A stretch of 64,000 nucleotides of DNA from Vanessa cardui. Its lineage: Eukaryota > Arthropoda > Insecta > Lepidoptera > Nymphalidae. Under the pieces are notes generated by a model. It ran no database searches and was not told the DNA's origin. It was given only the letters and a program-made list of their open reading frames with translations. Below, piece after piece: positions 10,595 to 23,615 of the stretch; the first letter of the stretch is position 1, and the number at the start of each line of letters is the position of its first letter. Location of the stretch: positions 7,132,501 to 7,196,500 of the forward strand of contig NC_061140.1 in assembly GCF_905220365.1 (NCBI RefSeq). The letters run 5' to 3'. Made by a program: the position numbers and the translations under genes.

Positions 10595-12594
10595 TTATTG
10601 GGGTATGATGATGCCTTTTTCCTTCGCTTGTTCCTCGTACTTCTTCCTCCAGACTCCTTCGGGATCGTACTTGGCACACAGTTCATCCCAGAACTCCTTC
10701 TCGTGTGAGATAAGCCGTTCGATTATGGTCGTTGCTCCGTCCTTTTGTTTCTCGGTACATTTCTCACAGCCTGTTTCGAGTGCGTCTTGAATATGGTCTG
10801 CAAAATGATTACAATTATGAATGAAACTTCACTTCAAATTTATTTTAGGTTAACTTGGAGAGAATGGTTTTTCTTTAATAAACATTGTCCGTTGTAAACG
10901 ATGTTAACCACGTTATCCGTGGAATATCCCTTCTAGCTGTAATTACTATTTATCTATCTATTTATAGTAACTACTAATTAGTAACTCGACCAATATATTT
11001 GAAACAGAAACTCTAGGTGTCACTAATTTTTGAATGTTATGATTGGATGGTTACTACTTTGAATTTGGCTTTTAATGGAAAAGTAACTCCAATTACTTAA
11101 AAGTAAATGTCACTTAGTTAATGATTTTTCTTGCTTATACATTTAATTTAAAAATTAATGATTATACTAATTATTATTGAATGAAATTATAAGTATGACC
11201 CGTAAAATTATAAATACGATTAGATTATAATCTATCTCACGAGATAGTAAACTGTCGAAAACACTGTGAATATTTTCCTTTTAATTGTTAACAATCTAAG
11301 GACAATAACTTAATTTAATTACTCAATACTAATAAATGAATACAGAATTACTACTACTACTAATAATAATGATGATGATAATAATAGTAATGGTGTAAAA
11401 TCAGTTTATTTGCATGTAGATGTAATTTGTAACCCTAGAAACTAATGATCCAGTATTAAAATACTTTTTTTACTGATGAAAGCAACATTGTTTGTGATGT
11501 CAGGTATAAATAATATTATCATTTTCTTTATTCATATATTGCACACGTGCGAAACCGTGTCACTATTGCTAAAGTGAATTCAGGTAATTGTCATTTTATT
11601 AAAGTTACTCGATATGGTTGAGGATTTCTAGTTAGAGGCAATCATTTCAGATTTCGAATATAGGGGGATCTATAATAAACAAGCAAATACTTAACAACAC
11701 CGATATCTCTACTGATTTTTAACTGTTGTTTAAGTTTGGCTGATGAGCTTTAGCTTAAAAAAATTAAGAATAGGAATAATGTCCGAAACATCCGATAAGC
11801 CATGTTATGTTTTCTTCAAAATTTCAGTATTAGTTATAATCGAATTTCAAACGATGTATGATTAGTAGTATTACTACAAAATAAAAAAATATCCTTACTA
11901 ACAGATTATCACTAACATATACCTAAACTGTCTGGATATTATCATCTATCGGTTTGAAAATGAATATTTAACTTTTAAATTAGTTTAGTTTTTTTCTTTT
12001 ATCAGGCGTTTATTTGTTAGTATTAATATAATAGATTCCATCTTGATTTATTGTACGCGGTAGTTAACCAAAATCACTCGATGGTGGGATTAAAGAAATT
12101 GACAACATTGAGCATGCATCTTTCTACACAAAATCAAATAAAAACTAAACCTTCTAATTTTTAGTTCCGACATACCCATTGAGTTTATTATTAAAAGTAA
12201 CACTAAGAAAGAAATATTTTTTTAAGTGTATTATTATTTCATAATGCCTGAATGATAGAAATTACTAAAATTCCTATTATCTCATCCCATTTCTTTCACT
12301 TTATGTTATTCATAATAATAGTGCATCCCTGATACATTCGATCCTGATCGAAGAAGATTTTCAGTACTTGTGACAACACTGTAAATAAAATAAAATAGTC
12401 AACTTACCCTTCAACTCCTTGCCTTCGGGGCTGCATTTGCCTTTATCCAGCATACAGTTGACATATGCTGTCAACAATCTCTTGTTCTCCAAGATCTCCT
12501 GAATGTTGATGTTGTCATATTTGTCGGTATACTTATCCTCCGCGAGCGCTGCGACGACCAGGCAGCAGGTCACAACAAAAAGTTTGGTAAACAT
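10595..12594 (-). CDS. Chemosensory protein CSP-D (two exons, CSPMbraA6-like)
   Basis: Exon 1 is 12594-12408 and exon 2 is 10797-10595. The 1.6 kb phase-1 intron has donor GTAAGT and acceptor TTTGCAG. The product is 129 aa. The signal peptide spans residues 1-18, then EDKYTDKYDNINIQEIL; cysteines are C47, C54, C73 and C76. Exon 2 reads DHIQDALETGCEKCTEKQK, has FWDEL, and ends YDPEGVWRKKYEEQAKEKG plus IIIPQ. That WRKKYE tail and hydrophobic C-terminus resemble the structurally studied moth protein CSPMbraA6; this comparison is from memory. A fifth cysteine, C103, lies at the same position as in CSP-A. The ATG follows directly on a splice acceptor (TTCTAG at 12600-12595), indicating a 5'UTR intron of about 70 bp. 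AATAAA is at 10539-10534. Large transposon-filled DNA lies upstream. Confidence 0.95.
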
Positions 12595-12664
12595 CTAGAA
12601 GGTAAAGGATAAATTAGCATATATTTACATACGTAATAAATTCTATGGTTATAATAAAACTAAC

Positions 12665-12741
12665 CGTTATGTACTCGAGTTTGCGATTCCACAAGGCGAT
12701 GGTGACTTATGCTACAGTATGTGATTGCTCATGTATTTATA
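12665..12741 (-). promoter_or_regulatory. CSP-D promoter and 5' untranslated exon
   Basis: A TATAAATA box reads on the minus strand at 12741-12734. An untranslated exon would start near 12710 and end at 12665, where the donor GTTAGT begins. It would splice to the acceptor just before the ATG (intron 12664-12595). Confidence 0.55.
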
Positions 12742-13217
12742 GTAGACACATTCAAGCTTAAAACGTCTAATTTACTCTTCGTCAGATCATTGTTTCATTT
12801 TTTCCCGGTGCATAAAAAGAAACTATACAGGCTGTTTTGTTTCAGCTACATGAATTAATGCTGAATTTTAATTAAATTAAAGACGTATGTCGTATTTTAT
12901 TCGAGTCCTTTCTTCTTGTATAATTAATTTGAAATACTATGATGTTTTTTTAAACTGAAATACTAACACTATGTATTTTTACGAACGGGTATGGCTGGTA
13001 TCCCTCTAACAACGTTCCACGTGGTCATGATTTATGCAGTAGCTATTTTTAATACTTATTTTGTGAAATATTTATTCAGATATTTTTATGTTAAATTAAT
13101 GGTATAATAAAATATATGAATTAACGAAACAAAACTTTTAATATAAAAAAATATGTCTTTGTTGATTTTCTTTGATACAAAAACTACGTAACCAATTTAA
13201 GGAACATCTAAATGATT

Positions 13218-13620
13218 TAAGTTTAAATAAATAAAAATTTTAACAAAAAGAAGAACCGACTTCAAACAAAACAATATTTTAAAACAAATAAATATGCACT
13301 AAAAAGTAATAAAAATAATTGCCTATTCAACATATTCTTTAGAGTCCTCCTAAGTCAAATGAAATGAAAAATATTAGACTACTTAAAAGTCGATTTACGA
13401 TTGTATAACGTAGTTATAGTTATTGCTATATTTGGAGCCGGTGTCAGCACGCACCTCAACAGTCAAAAGCAAGAAGCGATACGAGTCCCTTGATTGACCC
13501 AGTATACTATCGTATAAAAGGTATTTTGTAAAAAACATATTTCTTAATGTATTCTCGTATTGTTTTTTGATAGATATACTATAGGGATTTTTTGGCTGAC
13601 TGTAAGTACTACATAGATTA
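13218..13620 (+). mobile_element. Foldback element, partial copy (left arm plus centre)
   Basis: Begins AAATTTTAACAAAAAGAA, contains ACCGACTTCAAACAAAAC, and matches the left arm and central segment of the complete element at 35627-36206. The complementary right arm is missing. Confidence 0.7.
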
Positions 13621-13684
13621 GGATTAATGCTGTGTTGTTTCAAATCACTTCGTTAAATAAGTCATCACTTCTCATAAAAACTAA

Positions 13685-14040
13685 AATATTAAAATATGCT
13701 TATTGTCCCTGAGAGATAGACATATACCATTGCAATACAATACTGTAGTATATTATTTTGATCTATCTTGTAGAGTTCAGTCATCGCTTGCAATGTTATC
13801 GCAAAAAATAATGTATTTATTTACAATATCACATTAGAAACCCCTAAAATGGGCAGTATTTCACTACTATGTTATGCAAGTACTGTTAACAAAAATACAT
13901 CCATAACATAGTAGAGAAACACTGATCATATTGCTCTTGAGTAACTATCTATTTAAAAAAGCATCAAAACCTGTTGCGTAATTTTAAAGATTCGAATCTT
14001 TGATAAGACATAAGACAGACAGAACATACAACTCAGAAAC
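13685..14040 (-). mobile_element. Helitron-like non-autonomous fragment
   Basis: Shares blocks with the repeat fragments near 28125-28385, 36480-36786 and 54829-54990 (for example CATTAGAAACCCCTAAAAT and TCTATCTATTTA). No clear terminus is visible in this copy, so the class is by similarity only. Confidence 0.4.
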
Positions 14041-14227
14041 ATCTGTCAGCTTATTTCATATTTATATTATTTTTCTGATGCAGTTAATTTTAATAAGTAT
14101 CTAACATTTTGTGTTTAACACTAACTGTGAAACGAATTTTTAATCATATATTTGACAGTGAAAAAATCTGTTCCCGTAATTGGGATCACTTTATGGTTCT
14201 GTCATTGTATGTGCACAAGACTTAGAA

Positions 14228-14662
14228 ATCAAAATCAAAATAAACTTTATTCAAGTGGGCTTTTGCAAGCACTTTTGAATCGTCAATAAACAATTAAGTG
14301 AAGCAACTCTGGTTTCGGAAAGTAGATACTACCGAGAAGAACCGGTATTAATTCCATGCTTTTTTATCATCTACAAAATCTTGTATCGAGTAATACGCCT
14401 TTTTTACCAATGTATTTTTTATAAACGATTTGAATTTACGAAACGTCAAAGTTAAAAATGTCTGCGGAATTTTACTATAGAAACGGATACCTTTCCCCAA
14501 GAAAGACTTATTGAATTTGCGGAGTCCGAAACTTGGCGTTATAAGCTTATCCTTACTACTATATGCACATATACAATAATAAAGAAATATAATCATAGAG
14601 CTTCTACTACTACTTGTTGACTTCCAGGCCGGATATATTATATAGTAGGTATGTACACACAT
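14228..14662 (-). mobile_element. LINE 3' end with reverse transcriptase C-terminus (CR1/Zenon-like)
   Basis: The minus strand encodes a peptide with GIRFYSKIPQTFLTLTFRKF and then KKAYYSIQDFVDDKKAWN, the usual C-terminal tail of lepidopteran CR1-type reverse transcriptases. It is followed by the family 3'UTR (CGGTTCTTCTCGGTAG...CTTGAATAAAGTTTATTTTG, read on the minus strand). It is a 5'-truncated copy, as is normal for LINE insertions. Other 3' ends of the same family lie at 14706, 26095 and 50245. Confidence 0.75.
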
Positions 14663-14705
14663 TTTTATTGTATTTAATTAACGTAACTATGTATTTTATT
14701 ATTAT

Positions 14706-14850
14706 TATTCAAAAGGACTAGGTTAGTTGCCGGTTCTTCGCGGTAGAAACTACAATCCAACTACTTGTAGCTACACTATGTAAAATACCGCTTCAATAGT
14801 GCTAGTAAATTGTAAAAGCCTGCTTGAATAAAGTATGTTTTGATTTTATT
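14706..14850 (+). mobile_element. LINE 3' end, same family, opposite orientation
   Basis: Carries the family 3'UTR: GCCGGTTCTTCGCGGTAGAA, then TTGAATAAAGTATGTTTTGATT. It lies about 45 bp from the inverted copy at 14228-14662. Confidence 0.6.
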
Positions 14851-16524
14851 TGTTCTGTTTTGGTTACCATCCAAAACGATACCCAAAATCAATTCTCAAA
14901 TGCAAACAGTAATAATTAGTATGGTTTTGATCCAGTTGAAATAGCCAGTGAGCCAGTATAAAGGCAGGCTCGACAGACATCTTAGCAAGAAAATTTAATA
15001 TAGACAGTTGATCCAATTATAGAAAATAGCAAGCATATTTATTAATTTGTTCTTTTTCAAGTTCACTTACTTATTTTTAATGAAAAAAGTACACTCTGTA
15101 TAATAGTGACATTTTGAACAATTGAGGGAAGCGTGCATACACCCGTTCACAAAATTTTTATCTGTCACCTTGAATTTTTATTATTTATTATTAACATCTG
15201 AAAAAAAATATAATGATATTTTTCATTTTTTTCCAACAATTGTGTAACTTTTTTAACTTAAAATTTAAACATGATATGCGTATGATTGTTTTAAAATTCA
15301 AAAGGCACTCTGGAAAATTACCATAATGTATGCCTCCGAACGCGTTATATATAATTTATAGGAATTGATCACGACTTCTTATATAGAATACAGTGTATAG
15401 AATAGCATTTTATTGTTCGTAGAAACAAATGAAACGATTCTGTCTGTTTATCTAGTCTGTTTATCAAGTTCAATAAAACAATTACTTCGACAATATTTAA
15501 TAGAGAAAAAAGTTAGCAGTTATATCATTATTTTGAAAACTACACTTATTAATTTAACAAAATGCATATGTACGAGACACACAACAGAATATTAAAAAAC
15601 AATAGAGTCATAACATAAGTCAGGTTCTGAGAGTTAAAAAAGGGCGTAACTAAATCATATCATAAAATAATTAGATCATGAAATGTGATAAAAACGTGTT
15701 TGTTATTATTCCCAACTTATAGAAACGCCAATCATCGTAGAAATTAATGATACAGTATCCTGATAAGTGTACGTATTGTTCTACAGGAGAGTTATAAACC
15801 TCGTGTAAACAGGTGATAGAAGATGCTAGTGAAGTTTATAGTATTGATGCCAGCAAACTATCTTATGTTAATAGTGTCATAGTTTCAGAAAAAATCTGTT
15901 ACGTTTTTGAGTACATATATATAGCATTTTTATATACATGATATATTGTTAAGTATTTAAAATAGTTATTTAGACATACATAGGTTATATCTTGTACGAA
16001 TATCCTTTTTTCAAAGATATACCATGAAATACATACACCCATACTTTGAAGAAAATTTTTAAGAGTAATCTCACCAACGTCACTTATGAAATTCGCCACA
16101 CATATACAGAAGAAATGATCCTGAAAACATTTAAAATGGTATCTACTACTGCTGATCCCTTGCTCGTAAAGGGAATCTAATAACGATCGGAGGGCTTATG
16201 GAAACTATGTAATAGTTTTTGGACTTCAGCCCATGATCTTCGGCTACAAAGCTTGGCTCATAGTACATCTTTTATATTCAGAGCGTAAGCCGACCTATGT
16301 CTCAGTGATTATATAACTATAGCTGCATATAGAAAATCGGTAATGGTTTCATTATGAATATCTATATGCTGAAAAATAAAGAAGATTCTTGATTGCAATT
16401 TACTAAGGTGTTGCGATTTAGCAAAGATTCAGTACTACGGCTTTATAAGTTTACACTAAATTTTACATTAGGTATTTGACATTGAATTTATTTATTTTTT
16501 TGTTTTTTTTTTATTTTTTATTTT

Positions 16525-16808
16525 ATGGGATAGGCTGGCGGACGAGCATATGAGCCACCTGATTGTAAGTGGTCATCATCACCCATAGACAATGACGCTG
16601 TAAGCAATATTCACTATTCCTTACATCGTCAATGTGCCACCAACCTTGAGAACTAAGATGCTATGTCCCTTGTGCCTGTAGTTATACTGGCTCATTCACC
16701 CTTCAAACCGGAACACAACAATACTGCGTATTGTTGTTTAGCGGTAGAATATCTGATTAGTGGGTGGTACCTACCCATGCGAGCTTGCACAAAGCCCTAC
16801 CACCAAGT
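16525..16808 (+). mobile_element. SINE-B repeat copy, near full length
   Basis: Runs from GGCTGGCGGACGAGCATATG to CCCTACCACCAAGT, preceded by a T-rich run. It is the most complete copy of this repeat in the window. Confidence 0.75.
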
Positions 16809-17725
16809 ACAATTTAAAAAACGTTTCACCATTTGTCATCAAGATGAAATTAAATCGAAACAAAACCTGAAATAAGTTTCAAATTCCTAAAAAATCGTTT
16901 GAATAAACGTGAAGTTTGAGAGATCCACTAGTTTATAATTTAAAGCTGATAATTTTATTGGTTACTTTTTTACAAACTTTAAATGAATATTAGAACAGTC
17001 TACAAAAGCCAACAAAACTAAACTCGTAGTGCTAAACATCGCTATACTTTGTGTGACTGACATACGTTCAAACCGATTCTATCAAAGACAATATTTTTTT
17101 TTCTCGTCGTTATTTAGTTTTTTTTTCTTATTCTAAAACGTAAACAAAGCGAAATGTCAAAAGATATAAATTAGCTTTTATTCAATCTGTTGCGTCGTTA
17201 AGAGTAATACTCGTTTCAATAATGTTCTATTCAGAACTGTTTAAAAAAAGTCCCTAATAGACTGATCACGCCTCGTATTCTTTATTCGGGCATATAAAAA
17301 AATAAGTGCGTTAAAAATATAATTCAAATGACAGGCGTGTTTGAATAATAAATTACTTTTTTTTAATCATTTAATTTGACGTTCGAATTGTAAACAAAGA
17401 AGAAAAGATGTTGAGTTAATTTGTTATTATGATCATTTATAACGTATTTATGGGATACTGTATGTTCCGTAATGATAAACAGACCTAGACTTACATATTC
17501 AATGCGATTGGTTAACAACTCTGCTATTTCATACACTACAAACAGTTCTCTACTTATATAACTTTGTTTATAAAACAACACAATTCCACTTAACTACTTA
17601 TATCTACATAATTTTTTTGACGTTGATATAATTTGACAAAGTGACATTTTTTCATGTAATCATAATGAATACGATAGATTATTTATATAATACCACTAAT
17701 GACGTCATATCAAATCAAGGTCAAG

Positions 17726-17795
17726 CTGAGATGGCCCAGTGGTTAGAACGCGTGCATCTTAATCGATGATTGCGAGTTCATACCCAGGCAAGCAC

Positions 17796-17840
<45 letters not shown>

Positions 17841-18060
17841 CTTAATTTGTGTTTATAATTCATCTCGTGCTCGGCGGTGAAGGAAAACATCGTGAGGAAA
17901 TCTGCATGTGTCTAATTTCATCGAAATTCTGCCACATTGCATTCCAGCAACCCGCATTGGAACAGCGTGGTAGAATATGTTCCAAACTCTCTCCTTAATG
18001 GGAGAGGAGGCCTTATCTCAGCAGTGGGAAATTTACAGGCTGTTACTTTACTTTTTTTAC
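17726..18060 (+). mobile_element. SINE-A, tRNA-headed, near full length
   Basis: The head GATGGCCCAGTGGTTAGAAC and the downstream GAGTTCATACCCAG resemble RNA polymerase III A and B boxes. The body carries GAAGGAAAACATCGTGAGGA, and the tail GCAGTGGGAAATTTACAGGC ends in CTGTTACTTTACTTT. A TA microsatellite (17799-17837) has expanded inside it. Other copies are at 27534, 29583, 35378, 41063 and 61147. Confidence 0.8.
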
Positions 18061-19149
18061 AATTCAAGGTCAAAGTTGTTAATTTGCAAACACAAACAGA
18101 CAGACTTCTCTATCTCATCGAAATCAGCTGATTCCTACCACAAAATGCGCCAAACGCATCACATATTTTCCATTGTAAATTAAATTCTATGAATATTTCC
18201 TTTCATAGATATCTATAGTACGACACAACTTAGATGTAGCATCGGCAAAATTCGTAAAACCGATCACATAATATGAATATGATCTTTACACAAACGTAAT
18301 AACTTTTAATATCGTATGACCTAATATATTCGTCAATTTGACACGTCGATTTACATGCACTTGTTTTCTTGAGTTGAACTGACGCGGGAATCTATAGCGA
18401 CGAATAGCGTCGAATGACGCGATAGGAAGCTATTTCTATTGGTATTGTAAATATGCAGTAATCGGTTTTATTTTCATTTCATTGCATTTTCCGATGCTAC
18501 ATCTAATTTGTATCTACTATACTATGTTATTTATATTTCATAAGAGTTAATTAAAATAACAAGTCTCAAATCTTCTTTATATCTAATAATATTCCAGTTC
18601 ATTGGATAGCATATAATTAAGCTAAGATCATAAGAAAATTACTCATGAAACCGGTCTGTATAATAAAACTTTATGAACAATTCTATAATGTACAGGCGAT
18701 CTAGCTATAGAGTGTTCTTTTTATTATCACGACGGGTTGTTAATAAAGCTTTAGATTTTATCATTAATAAAAACTTATGATAATAAAGAGTCGTGGTATC
18801 TACATTTGTAAGTATAGTGTGTGGCTTTGCATTTCTTATTGATCGTATGGATATAATATGAAAGATTTTTTTACTGCCTTATTGTGATAAAGAACATTAT
18901 TAAATATAATTTAATAAGATATAATAAGTGAAAAGATTACAAGAAAGTTCGGAAATTTACCACGTAGGGAGTAAACTGCGAATAAGTTTACGCGTGGATT
19001 CATTACAATCTTACAAGTAGCTTCCAATTTTAATGTAAAACAATTATAATCAAAAGTATTTTTTCCAAAAAACCTAACATCTCCGAATTTCTGCCAATGC
19101 AATAATAATGCAACAACTTTAAAGCAAATATTTATATTGGAATATTAGG

Positions 19150-19480
19150 AATATTTTATATTGGAAGGACAAGATACCAAAGCAAAAAGTCAATTACTGA
19201 TTACACCAAAGTTGAAAGAGCTAATGAGACCTATGATTTGATGACAGGAATATAAGAAATTCCCAAATGAAACTGTCGCTTTTCCAGGGAGAATCAAAAG
19301 CTATTACTAAAATACTGGACATGCACTAGATTTTATTCTGTACAGTAAATTGAAGAGCTACGCCCTGAATACCGCCTACACCTAATAAAGAAATTTATTA
19401 ATTTTAATCAATACACCAGATTATTATTAGAGATTAGAAAGGACGAAGAGTTTGAAGAAATTTAAAATGAGTAAACTATC
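19150..19480 (+). other. Possible decayed retroelement coding relic
   Basis: Broken frames give peptide stretches such as ELRPEYRLHLIKKFINFNQY, vaguely like LTR-retrotransposon gag sequence. Stops interrupt it and I cannot name a family. Confidence 0.2.
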
Positions 19481-20839
19481 AGTTCATATGCTAAAGGCAA
19501 TTCTTAAATAAATATAACAAATTAAGATTATAACCGATCATTTTTTTGCAGCTATCGTCCCATAATAACTGGGTCAAAAATTTGCTTACACTATTAATAT
19601 ACATATAAGATGACATTATTGCTTTACACTTTATTTTACTTGTTGTATCTTAACATACCATAACTCTTTTGTATGTATGGAAAATATATTTTGTCTATTT
19701 TTATAATTTTATTTCTAGATTACATACAATCATATATCTTATAGTTTTGCAGAGTTCCCATGAAATAAACTAGCGAACTGGTATTCTGAGCATCTTATCA
19801 AAAACCCACAAAAAATGTAGACAGCGTAACTCCTAATATTTTAAAATTATGATATTTTTATCTGTATATTTCTGTGCGAAAAATTAAACATATTAAAGAA
19901 TGTATCATATTTTTTTTGTAACAATAGAGTTACAATAATTGCTTGATTAAATTTGATAATATCATGCAAGGAATTGGAAGTATTCCAAAACTGTGGTACA
20001 CTTCAAAGAAACGTTAAAACAAACGCTTGGAAAATCCTAGGTAGGTAGCAATTAACTTTGTTACGTATTAAGCTATTATCAATTGAATACTGAATGCTTG
20101 ACGTTGACACCTATAGACAGCATAATGGATGCACTTAGCCTTCAATTGTGTACTAGATCAAGTACAAAACCTATTGCTCGAGAAAAGATAAAATCTCAAT
20201 AACAGACAAAGATTCTCATTAAAATGAATATTATGGAAGAATAGTTTAAATATGAATGAAGAGAGAATAATGACATGCAATTAAATGAAGCTATATGAAG
20301 CCTCCTTTTGTATTAATCTTTGAACTTTGGTTTTCATAATTATTGTTTTTAAGGTTCACTTAAAGTCACTAGACATTCGATAAATATATAATGTTTCATA
20401 TAAAAATGCCCTGTCAGCTAATGCCAACCGTAAGTGCGTAACCCAGTAAACATTTCATAAATGCGATACAAAGTTATTTCTTACAAATATTTTACTCAAC
20501 GACCGCGTATTCGAGATTCCTTTTTTTTGTAAATACAAAGATGACAGCTGATTGAATTATGTAGAATAATCGGCATAATAACATTACATGGATTTTTATT
20601 ATTGCCCTGGTGATCAAATGTATAGAATCGTGAGTGCAGTCTTGTACCGTAATAAAATGATGCTCTATTAAACACCTGACAAGGCTAACACTCATGCGCA
20701 CCAGTGCAGTCCTAATACCATTATAAACAGCCCAAGGTTGCATATTTTGCTTGTAATGTTGTTTCTTTGGAGTTGGTTATTAGTAAAAAAACAAAGAATA
20801 TTATATAATGAATATGTGGATCGAATTCGAATTCGAAGT

Positions 20840-21300
20840 CAATCATCTTGGTCGCGAATAGGAGAGGCTGCACGATCGTTGACATTATCCAACCGCTGCC
20901 TATCCCGTGGTTTGCTCCGTTCGGCTCTTAATGCTCAGGTGGAAAAGAATCTCGACCCTCCTCGCACTCTTAGCCGCGTATGCGCTGCGAGGCATACCAG
21001 CTGTCCTTCTCGGAGTCATCTGAAATATGGCATACGAGGGCCCCACCTAATAATTCCTTAGCCACAAAGTCATGTTCTATTTACAATTTTACGAGCGTCA
21101 GTGCTTTCGTCACCACCGAACGGAATCAGTCGTCCATTTCCGCTGCACCGTCTCCTACACCATGACGGTCTCACTGAAGAAGACTTCCGCCCTCAATTCC
21201 GATTCTATTCGGAACAGAAAGAGTACACACATGTACGGCGGGCGGGCAGCATTACGAAACACAATGTCTCAAGTATTGTCCAAACGACCGTGATTACCTG
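20840..21300 (+). other. GC-richer segment with broken open frames, unidentified
   Basis: This stretch is clearly richer in GC than its surroundings and has several overlapping short open frames (for example 20738-21061 and 21101-21370). No frame gives a recognisable domain. A degraded DNA transposon is the most likely explanation, but I cannot show it. Confidence 0.3.
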
Positions 21301-22545
21301 TGTCAGTCAGAAGTTGACTCGCAACTTTCGTTCATTGAAAGTATGTTATTTACTACCAAGTAAAAAGTAATACAGAAAGAATTGCACTTCTTTTTAAGTA
21401 TCTGATAGCAGAACATCGTCTTTTTAGACATAAAAATAAAAATCTTCAGAAGTATGGTATATATCAAAGTATTGGCAAAAAAAGGCTCAAGTAAAGTGAT
21501 TAATCATTTCTATCAAGAATAAATTTATTTTAATTTGTAAAAAGTAAGGTTAGAGTTTGCTATTCAGTAATAATTATATAATTTGCATGACAAACCTATG
21601 ATATTCAATGTATTAGGTATTTATTCTTACTTACTAAAAATAGTTTGACCAAAAAAAAACCCGAGTTTCTTCCGCCGGTTCTTCTCGGGTCATGGTGAAC
21701 CTTTACTGAACCGAACCAAGCCGAAGGAGTATGTATATATTTTGGTAAATTACATTATTTACTTAGGGTTTTAGTAAGTTGTAAATATTTTCAGTTTATA
21801 ATTAAACTCACACGGTTTATAAAACTATAGCTGTGACGTAAACATTAATTTCATTCGCAGATAACGTCATACACATTTCAAAACTTGCTTATCAATACCA
21901 TCTTGCTGTTTTTATTTTAATTGGGGAATATTAAATTGTACGTCAAAAAAGTGACGCTCGCGTTATTTGTACTTTAAACTACGGACAACACCAATTATAA
22001 TACGATGTGCCATTCTGTTGAATACGAGCGAGAATCAAAAAAAGATATTGATTTTGAGTCATTTAGGTGCTGTTGGAATTTAGGTTTTAAATATTTTAGT
22101 GTTCCATTTTATGACAATATATGTATTTATTTTAATTCCTGTACTAATCCATTTTATAGTCGATTAATGTTAGGCGCTCATATTAATAGTGTATTTTAGT
22201 GAAAAATATTTAGTATGATATAATTGGTTGTAATCGTTTCAATTTGGTGCAAATTTTACAGCGAAAATCTCACTTATTACAACCACAAGTGTGGCACAAC
22301 AATCTATTATTCTTTAAATGCTAATTGAATAATATGTTATAAAAATAGGCATCTATTTTCCATTTCAAACACAGGAGGTGAAAATCCAAAAAAAATTGAC
22401 GCGATATCATGGATAGATATTGGTTAATCTATGGTATTGACAATGGATTTAATGCGTTTGGAATTTTTGAGAAATACGTCAATATCACATAAATCGTTCC
22501 TAGATAGCAGCTGTATCCAATGTACAAAGGAAATTGCTAAATTTA

Positions 22546-22775
22546 ACGACCTCCGTGGTCAAGTGGTGTGTACATCGATTTTCATGGGTACGAGGTCCCG
22601 GGTTCGATTCCCGGCCGAGTCAATTTAGATTATCTTTAGTTTTCTATGTTGTCTTGGGTCTGGGTGTTTGTGGTGCCGTCGTTACTACTGATTTTCCATA
22701 ACACAAGTGCTTTAGCTACTTACATTGGGATTAGAGTAATGTGTGTGATGTTGTCTCATATTTATTTATTTATTC
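22546..22775 (+). mobile_element. SINE-C, tRNA-headed
   Basis: The head ACGACCTCCGTGGTCAAGTG resembles a pol III A box. GGTTCGATTCC at 22601-22611 is an exact-looking B box, embedded in CCCGGGTTCGATTCCCGGC. The body includes GCTTTAGCTACTTACATTGG. A reverse-oriented copy is at 61309-61537 and a 3' fragment at 46472-46530. The tRNA-like part is followed by SINE body rather than a folded acceptor stem, so it is not called as a tRNA gene. Confidence 0.75.
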
Positions 22776-23324
22776 ACTTTGTTCAGTGATTATTATTGAA
22801 AAGACGTAATACTATGTATTACAAATCATAGAAAATAGAAAAAGACAATTAAGTATGGTGGATGCTTTTATCGTATAGTATTTTAATCCTAGTCTATGTT
22901 TCTTTAGTTTTTACTTGTTAGCAAAAACACTAGCATGGTCTAAATCATAAACTAATTAAGCTAACTTTAAGGATTTTTATAAAAAAATTCAATGTTATTT
23001 TAAATAAGTCATTGTTTGAATAAATAAAATATATCAAGTTATAATATGAATTTGTTTGAAGAAAAGTGTAATCACACGTCCTAATTGTTGACCGTATTTT
23101 TTAAGAAAATTTCCTAAAAAGGCTAAAAGGGCCGCCTCTACCTGCAGCAGTGGTTTGTAACATAAAGGTTTAAAGGTGAATTTGAGTATTAAGTTACAGT
23201 ACTACCTTAAACCTCATGGCGATAATATACCTTTAATATAACAATCTAAAATTTAACTCTGAGCATTGCCTTACAATGTGTGGCTTCACTGACTGAGGAA
23301 GTTTCGTCTGTGATGTAAACATTT

Positions 23325-23615
23325 ATAAATAAAAATTTTAACAAAAAGAAAAACCGACTTCAAACAAAACACTATTTTAAAACAAACGAATATGTACTAA
23401 AAAGTAATAAAAATAATTGCGTGTTGAATACGCAATTATTTATAAATATGTTGATATATTTTAGAGTCCTCTTAAGTAAAATGAAATGAAAAATATTAGA
23501 CTACTTAAAAGTCGATTTACGATTATATAACGTAGTTATAGTTATTGTTATATTTGGAGCCGGTTTCATCAATATTTGATAACATCCTACTTTTTGAAGT
23601 CGGTTGAAAATGCGT
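23325..23615 (+). mobile_element. Foldback element, partial copy
   Basis: Matches the left arm of the 35627-36206 element (ACCGACTTCAAACAAAACAC), runs into TTTGGAGCCGGTTTCATC, then TTTGAAGTCGGTTGAAAATG. The centre and most of the right arm are deleted. It contains a small internal inverted repeat around GCGTGTTGAATACGC. Confidence 0.6.

Noticed and set aside
17726..17795. tRNA gene in the SINE-A head
   Set aside because: Same reasoning: multiple copies share long downstream SINE sequence and the cloverleaf is incomplete.
20492..20743. 83-codon minus-strand frame as a gene
   Set aside because: No signal peptide, domain, splice sites or homologous neighbour; AT-rich and consistent with chance.
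22005..22199. 64-codon plus-strand frame as a gene
   Set aside because: AT-rich, with no motif, splice context or promoter that I can support.
22546..22622. tRNA gene
   Set aside because: A and B boxes are present, but the sequence continues as a SINE body and a matching 3' acceptor stem is not evident. A second copy has the same extension, so it is a tRNA-derived SINE head.
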